A stretch of DNA of 9,812 nt from Pseudomonadota bacterium. GTDB lineage: Bacteria > Pseudomonadota > Alphaproteobacteria > Micavibrionales > Micavibrionaceae. The notes beneath the pieces were generated by a model. The model saw only the letters and a list, made by a program, of their open reading frames with translations. It did not search any database and was not told the DNA's origin. The translations under genes were made by a program, and so were the position numbers. Where the stretch lies: NCBI GenBank assembly GCA_016198545.1, contig JACQIJ010000233.1, positions 1 through 9,812 on the forward strand, read 5' to 3'. Positions 6,728 to 9,812 of this stretch are shown here, piece after piece (position 1 is the stretch's first letter; the number at the start of each line of letters is the position of its first letter).

Positions 6728-7399
6728 TCATTTCCGCAGAAAGCGCAGGTAAAAAATGATGATCAGCACGGTCGCCATGCCGAACCAGAACAGCGCATAT
6801 TGAAAGTGATCGTTGCGGGGGCTCCATCGCAACGCGGCACGGACAGGCTGCAGGTTTGCGCTTTCGGGACTTTCGCTTTCCGCGTAAAGGACAAGCGGGG
6901 CAAGATCCGTACCCCCTGCTGCTGCCATCCGCCGCAAATCGACGGCGAACCAGACGTTCCTGTCCGGGTCGTTCGCAGGAACGAAAACGTTCGGCCTTTC
7001 GGGCCGGCGTAAAAGCCCCGTGACGGTCGCCTCGCCCCGCGGAGACCTGGCCTGCATCTCCTCCCCGGCAGGAATCCACCCCCGGTTGACCATTACATGG
7101 CCGCCGTCGTGAAGCGCAAAAAGAGTCAAAAGATGGTAACCGGAACGGCCCTGATAGGTACGCGGCCCGACAAGGAACATGACATCCTCATACCTTCCCT
7201 GCAACCGGGCATAAAGAGGCCCTTCGCCGACGATTTCGGCATGGGAAAAAGCGCGCGGCCCGATGCTTCGGGCCTGCGCCATCTGCGCAATGAGGCCTTC
7301 CTTCCAGTGAAGACGCTGTATCTGCCAGTTTCCCAGAAAACACAAAACGGAAACGGCAAAAACGGTCATAACCGCAGCGGCAAGCGGCGGGCGCTTCAT
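6728..7399 (-). CDS. surf1: SURF1 family cytochrome c oxidase assembly protein
   Basis: Inner-membrane assembly factor that in bacteria helps insert heme a into subunit I of aa3-type oxidase. The chosen start gives 223 residues. A first membrane segment at about 5-24 leads into the family motif LGNWQIQRLHWKEGLI. A periplasmic domain follows with GRY, the hallmark VNRGWIP, and a late NDHFQYALFWFG that opens the second membrane segment (about 200-219), ending in a basic RFLRK. The ATG at 7399 is preferred because TTAGG stands at good spacing before it. An ATG at 7414 would add five residues and overlap the DUF983 gene by ten bases without a ribosome site. The frame is open far upstream, but that extension runs through DUF983 and carries no SURF1-like sequence. 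Last gene of the oxidase operon; its stop is 44 bases from the DUF2891 start. Confidence 0.93.
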   Translation of the reverse strand: MKRPPLAAAVMTVFAVSVLCFLGNWQIQRLHWKEGLIAQMAQARSIGPRAFSHAEIVGEGPLYARLQGRYEDVMFLVGPRTYQGRSGYHLLTLFALHDGGHVMVNRGWIPAGEEMQARSPRGEATVTGLLRRPERPNVFVPANDPDRNVWFAVDLRRMAAAGGTDLAPLVLYAESESPESANLQPVRAALRWSPRNDHFQYALFWFGMATVLIIIFYLRFLRK

Positions 7400-7404
7400 G
7401 AAGC

Positions 7405-7767
7405 CTAATCCCATGTATGGGGACGATGCTTGTACTGAAGCGCTATCACATATGCCTTCAGAGGACGCAGCGCGCCGAGCGTAGCGCCCAGCGCCACGAC
7501 GGACCAGAGAACAGCATGCACCCAGAGCGGCGGCGAGAAAGCAAGTTCGAACAGCCACGCCAGCGGCACAAGAGAAAAGCCCAGAATGAAAATCAGGAAT
7601 ACGGCGGGCCCGTCCGCGCTGTCGTTTTTCGCCAGTTCCAGCCCGCAGGTCCCGCACTTGTCCCTGACCGTCATGTTCAGGAACCCGGGGCCGTATATCT
7701 CCCCCGCTCCGCAGCGCGGGCATTTACAACCCAGCGCGGCGCGCAGCGGGGAAAGCGGCGATGCCAT
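7405..7767 (-). CDS. DUF983 zinc-ribbon membrane protein of the oxidase cluster
   Basis: Small membrane protein of 120 residues. Two CxxC pairs, C16/C19 (CPRCG) and C38/C41 (CGTCG), form a probable N-terminal zinc ribbon, with an extra C14. The family motif NDSADGPAVF follows. Two membrane segments lie at about 54-72 and 79-98, then a short basic tail. DUF983 genes sit between ctaE and SURF1 in many alphaproteobacteria, so a role in oxidase assembly is plausible, but I know of no proven function. The ATG at 7767 is chosen over the longer open frame because it begins two bases after the subunit III stop, has CAGGG five bases before it, and leads at once into conserved sequence. The gene ends five bases before the SURF1 start, so these genes are almost certainly cotranscribed. 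Confidence 0.9.
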   Translation of the reverse strand: MASPLSPLRAALGCKCPRCGAGEIYGPGFLNMTVRDKCGTCGLELAKNDSADGPAVFLIFILGFSLVPLAWLFELAFSPPLWVHAVLWSVVALGATLGALRPLKAYVIALQYKHRPHTWD

Positions 7768-7769
7768 GA

Positions 7770-8633
7770 CTACCCTGCGGCCGGAATGTGCGACACGCCG
7801 ATGACGTTGCCCCAGAAATAGATGCACAGAAACAGAAACAGCCAGACCACGTCGACGAAGTGCCAGTACCATGCGGCGGCCTCGAACCCGAAATGGCTGT
7901 CGGCGGTAAAATGCCCCTTTTGCGCGCGGAAATAGCACACAACGAGGAAGCATGTCCCGACAAAAACATGAAAACCGTGGAAACCGGTCGCCATGAAAAA
8001 GGCGGAGGCATAAACCGTGTCCTTGAAGCCGAAATGCGCGTGCGCGTATTCATAAATCTGGAGAGCCAGAAAGCACATGCCGAGCATGACGGTCAGCCCC
8101 AGCGCCTTGACCGCTTCATACTGGGAATTATGCAGAATGGCATGGTGCGCCCACGTCACCGTGCATCCGGACAAAAGCAGTATCATCGTCATGAGCAGCG
8201 GCAGATCGAACGGCTCCACCACCTGCATCCCCTGCGGGGGCCAGGTAAAGCCGATAGCTTCCTGCGGAAAAAGGCTTGCATTGAAAAACGCCCAGAAGAA
8301 CGCGACGAAAAACATCACTTCCGATGCGATAAACAAAGCCATGCCGTAGCGCAGGCCGACTTTCGCAACAGACGAGTGCGCTTTTTCCTGCACGGCTTCA
8401 AAAATCACATCCTTCCACCAGAAAAACATCACAGCGGCAACCGCAGACAGGCCGACAACCACGCCCTTCAATCCGAAATCAAAGGACCCCAGCTTGATGC
8501 CGTGCATATACAGCAACACTCCCGTCGCCAGAAGCCCGGCCGCCAGCGCGCCGACGAGGGGCCATATGCTGGGGCGGACGATGTGAAAGGGGTGCGGCTT
8601 GCCTGTGGTGGAATACTCGAGAAAGTCAGACAT
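7770..8633 (-). CDS. ctaE: Cytochrome c oxidase subunit III
   Basis: Core membrane subunit of aa3-type cytochrome c oxidase, which stabilises the catalytic subunit and supports proton uptake. The chosen start gives 287 residues with seven predicted membrane segments. Recognisable subunit III features include the start MSDFLEYSTTGKPHPFHIVRPSIWP, RYGMALFIASEVMFFVAFFWAFF with the conserved membrane glutamate, FPPQ-like WPPQG, WAHHAILH, FFMATGFHGFHVFVGT, and the terminal AAWYWHFVDVVWLFLF. The ATG at 8633 is preferred: it has an AGG seven bases upstream and matches the normal N-terminus. A start at 8678 would add 15 unrelated residues and run into the end of ctaG. A 22-base gap separates it from ctaG upstream, and DUF983 follows after two bases. 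Complete and apparently functional. Confidence 0.97.
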   Translation of the reverse strand: MSDFLEYSTTGKPHPFHIVRPSIWPLVGALAAGLLATGVLLYMHGIKLGSFDFGLKGVVVGLSAVAAVMFFWWKDVIFEAVQEKAHSSVAKVGLRYGMALFIASEVMFFVAFFWAFFNASLFPQEAIGFTWPPQGMQVVEPFDLPLLMTMILLLSGCTVTWAHHAILHNSQYEAVKALGLTVMLGMCFLALQIYEYAHAHFGFKDTVYASAFFMATGFHGFHVFVGTCFLVVCYFRAQKGHFTADSHFGFEAAAWYWHFVDVVWLFLFLCIYFWGNVIGVSHIPAAG

Positions 8634-8655
8634 GATAATACCTGTTTTGGTGTCG

Positions 8656-9276
8656 TTAGCGTTGAGACTCTTCCGCATTCTGCGCGGATGACCGATTGTA
8701 AAATTCTTTCAGGGCCTTATCAAGGTCGGAACTGTCCGTCCTGAAAAAAGTGTAGGATAGGGTGATATGGGTCACGTCATCCATACCGGGGTCTGCGTCC
8801 AGCGCGGGATCGACATAAAAAACCACGGGCATCGACACCGACTTCCCGGCAGGCAGCGTCTGTTCCCCGAAGCAGAAACATTCTATCTTATGAAAATATT
8901 TTCCGGCCTTGTCGGGAGTTACGTTATACAATGCCGTACCGGTTATCGATTCGGCCGCCGGATTTTCCGCCCGGTAATGGGTCAACATTTTTGCGCCGAG
9001 CTTCACTGTCACCTGCCGCGATTCGGGCGAAAATTTCCAGGGCATGCCGCGCGCCGTTCCCGCATCGAAACGGACGGTCACGGTACGCTCGAGAATATCT
9101 TCGGGCGCAGGAGCCTGCGCCGCCACCTGCGTCGTGCCGCCGAAACCGGTAACGCGGCAAAAAAGGTTGTAAAGCGGGACAGACGCATAGGCCATGCCCG
9201 CCATCGCGATCACAACGGCCAGAACGGTCAGCGCCGTACGGCGGTTCTTCCGCGCCATGTCGCCGGGATTGTTCAT
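8656..9276 (-). CDS. ctaG: CtaG/Cox11 copper chaperone for cytochrome c oxidase
   Basis: Inner-membrane copper chaperone that delivers copper to the CuB site of oxidase subunit I. Of 206 residues, a basic N-terminus (ARKNRR) and one membrane segment at about 14-31 place the main domain in the periplasm. Diagnostic sequences are YASVPLYNLFCRVTGFGGTTQ-like residues at 30-50 with C40, and the copper-binding C133-F-C135 in IECFCFGEQ. All three conserved cysteines are present. The later VVFYVDPALD and THITLSYTFF also match the family. The start at 9276 has no evident ribosome site. M7 (9258) is an alternative and also lacks one. A pair of small overlapping inverted repeats lies between positions 9277 and 9296, just before the start. 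It lies between the CoxF-like gene (40-base gap) and ctaE, as is usual in alphaproteobacteria. Confidence 0.95.
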   Translation of the reverse strand: MNNPGDMARKNRRTALTVLAVVIAMAGMAYASVPLYNLFCRVTGFGGTTQVAAQAPAPEDILERTVTVRFDAGTARGMPWKFSPESRQVTVKLGAKMLTHYRAENPAAESITGTALYNVTPDKAGKYFHKIECFCFGEQTLPAGKSVSMPVVFYVDPALDADPGMDDVTHITLSYTFFRTDSSDLDKALKEFYNRSSAQNAEESQR

Positions 9277-9316
9277 GGCATCGGTTTAATGCCGATAAAA
9301 AAAGAATGCCAGAGAA

Positions 9317-9706
9317 TTATTTTTCGGGATTGATCTTGTCGACCCAGTTTTCCCACCAGCTCTTGCGCTGTTCTTCGACTTCCGCCTGATGGGTCGCGCC
9401 CGCTTCCTGATATTTTTGCGTCGTATCGCTGATTTCCTGCAAATGAGATTCACGCGATGCGGAAAAAGCCTCGCCGGGAACAGACACTTCCGCGGGCCAC
9501 GCGGAAGATGTCGCGTCATGCGCGATGGATGCATCCGTACCGATCGATACTGCAATCTCTGCGGAGGGCGGCGGCGCGTCTTCCGCGCGCGCCATTCTGA
9601 TCATCGTGACGGCCCAGATCAGGGCGCACCACGCAAAAATCAACGCCAGAAGAACAAGGTTCTTCCGGCGCTTTTTCTTATGTACGTCGCTCGTATTCAC
9701 GAACAA
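9317..9706 (-). CDS. CoxF-like small membrane protein with a C-terminal extension
   Basis: Single-span membrane protein of about 127-129 residues. A very basic head (HKKKRRK) precedes one membrane helix at about 17-36, ending VTMIRM, which resembles the tiny CoxF proteins encoded before ctaG in alphaproteobacterial oxidase operons. From memory those are far shorter, roughly 50-60 residues. Here about 90 further residues follow: a Pro/Ala/Ser-rich linker, then a charged probable helix from about 83 with Q, E and K, and an aromatic patch KSWWENWVDKI at the end. The positive-inside rule puts this tail in the periplasm. An in-frame TGA directly precedes TTG 9706, so translation begins at that TTG or, more likely, at GTG 9700; no ATG is available near. 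The assignment rests on position and the membrane segment; the tail is unrecognised. Confidence 0.7.
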   Translation of the reverse strand: MFVNTSDVHKKKRRKNLVLLALIFAWCALIWAVTMIRMARAEDAPPPSAEIAVSIGTDASIAHDATSSAWPAEVSVPGEAFSASRESHLQEISDTTQKYQEAGATHQAEVEEQRKSWWENWVDKINPEK

Positions 9707-9719
9707 TCAGATCGGTTAA

Positions 9720-9812
9720 TCAGGGGTGTGAAGGCATGGGAGAAGTCTCTCCTGCCCCGCCATCATGCCCATGCCCATGCCCGTGTCCATGCCCGTGTCC
9801 GTGTCCGTGTCC
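9720..9812 (-). CDS. C-terminus of an upstream gene with a (Gly-His)8 tail, cut by the window edge
   Basis: On the - strand the frame entering from the right edge reads eight Gly-His pairs, then DGGAGETSPMPSHP and a TGA at 9722-9720. It has no start inside the window, so only 30 C-terminal residues are visible. The open frame, the perfect Gly-His periodicity and its place 14-20 bases before the CoxF-like gene support a real coding end. In this operon type the gene before CoxF is often ctaB (heme o synthase) and sometimes ctaD, but nothing in these 30 residues identifies it. A Gly-His run could bind Cu, Ni or Zn, which would suit a copper-handling locus; this is inference. An uncharacterised metal-binding protein is equally possible. 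Confidence 0.75.
   Translation of the reverse strand, partial: GHGHGHGHGHGHGHGHDGGAGETSPMPSHP
9765..9812. repeat. Tandem hexanucleotide repeat (RTGYCC, at least eight copies)
   Basis: Eight consecutive six-base units reach the window edge. On the + strand only two unit types occur, ATGCCC and GTGTCC, in the order A A A G A G G G (named by first base). On the - strand these are GGG-CAT and GGA-CAC, both coding Gly-His. The array continues beyond the window, so its full copy number is unknown. Confidence 0.9.

Noticed and set aside
6715..6728. Intrinsic terminator after SURF1 formed by the T-run and TTTTGCAAAA palindrome
   Set aside because: The palindrome leaves no loop, no GC-rich stem precedes the T-run, and the same bases are better explained as part of the downstream promoter.
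7400..7723. N-terminal extension of the SURF1 frame by about 108 codons
   Set aside because: It overlaps DUF983 in another frame, carries no SURF1-like sequence, and a normal SURF1 N-terminus begins at 7399 with a ribosome site.
7768..7953. Longer DUF983 start at 7953
   Set aside because: The added 62 codons lie inside the end of ctaE and resemble no DUF983 sequence; ATG 7767 is well placed with its own ribosome site.
7788..8744. Open frame of 318 codons on the + strand opposite ctaE
   Set aside because: Subunit III is unmistakable on the other strand. The + strand translation is low-complexity, rich in His, Arg, Gln and Lys, as expected from antisense of membrane-protein codons.
9765..9812. 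Possible CRISPR-like or iteron array at the right edge
   Set aside because: The units are six bases long with no spacers and encode a regular Gly-His run in frame with a stop codon, so a coding microsatellite explains them.

Overview
The window looks like chromosome from an alphaproteobacterium of moderate GC content. The evidence is a DivJ/PleC-style PAS histidine kinase, an ECF sigma factor paired with a ChrR-type cupin anti-sigma factor, an IalB-family periplasmic protein, and an aa3 oxidase cluster in the order typical of alphaproteobacteria (CoxF-like, ctaG, ctaE, DUF983, SURF1). The order or genus cannot be fixed from this stretch. No transposase, phage gene, CRISPR array, tRNA or rRNA is visible, and no gap between genes exceeds about 135 bases.

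Left part (1-3364): a soluble three-PAS histidine kinase on the + strand, possibly cut by the left edge, meets a sigma/anti-sigma operon on the - strand. The kinase and anti-sigma stop codons share one TTAA palindrome. The anti-sigma factor keeps the metal-binding residues of its cupin domain. It has replaced three of the four zinc ligands of its N-terminal zinc anti-sigma domain. A good match to the RpoE/ChrR-type promoter (TGATCC, 18 bases, TAGAAG) lies just before the annotated sigma start, so autoregulation is likely and the usual start assignment is doubtful.

Middle (3365-6683): the divergent gene encodes an exported IalB-family protein. It is followed on the same strand by a membrane-anchored M23 (MepM/Csd3-type) peptidoglycan endopeptidase. 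A DUF2891 protein converges on the peptidase with a 47-base overlap. Both the peptidase and the DUF2891 gene have TATAAT boxes 8-9 bases before the ATG and no Shine-Dalgarno sequence, so their mRNAs may be leaderless.

Right part (6728-9812): a compact - strand operon for assembly of cytochrome c oxidase. In transcription order it has the end of an upstream gene with a (Gly-His)8 tail, a CoxF-like small membrane protein with an unusual C-terminal extension, the copper chaperone CtaG/Cox11, oxidase subunit III, a DUF983 zinc-ribbon membrane protein, and SURF1. Together they would serve CuB delivery, subunit III supply and heme a insertion for the terminal oxidase. Subunits I and II and the heme-modifying enzymes would lie upstream, beyond the right edge.
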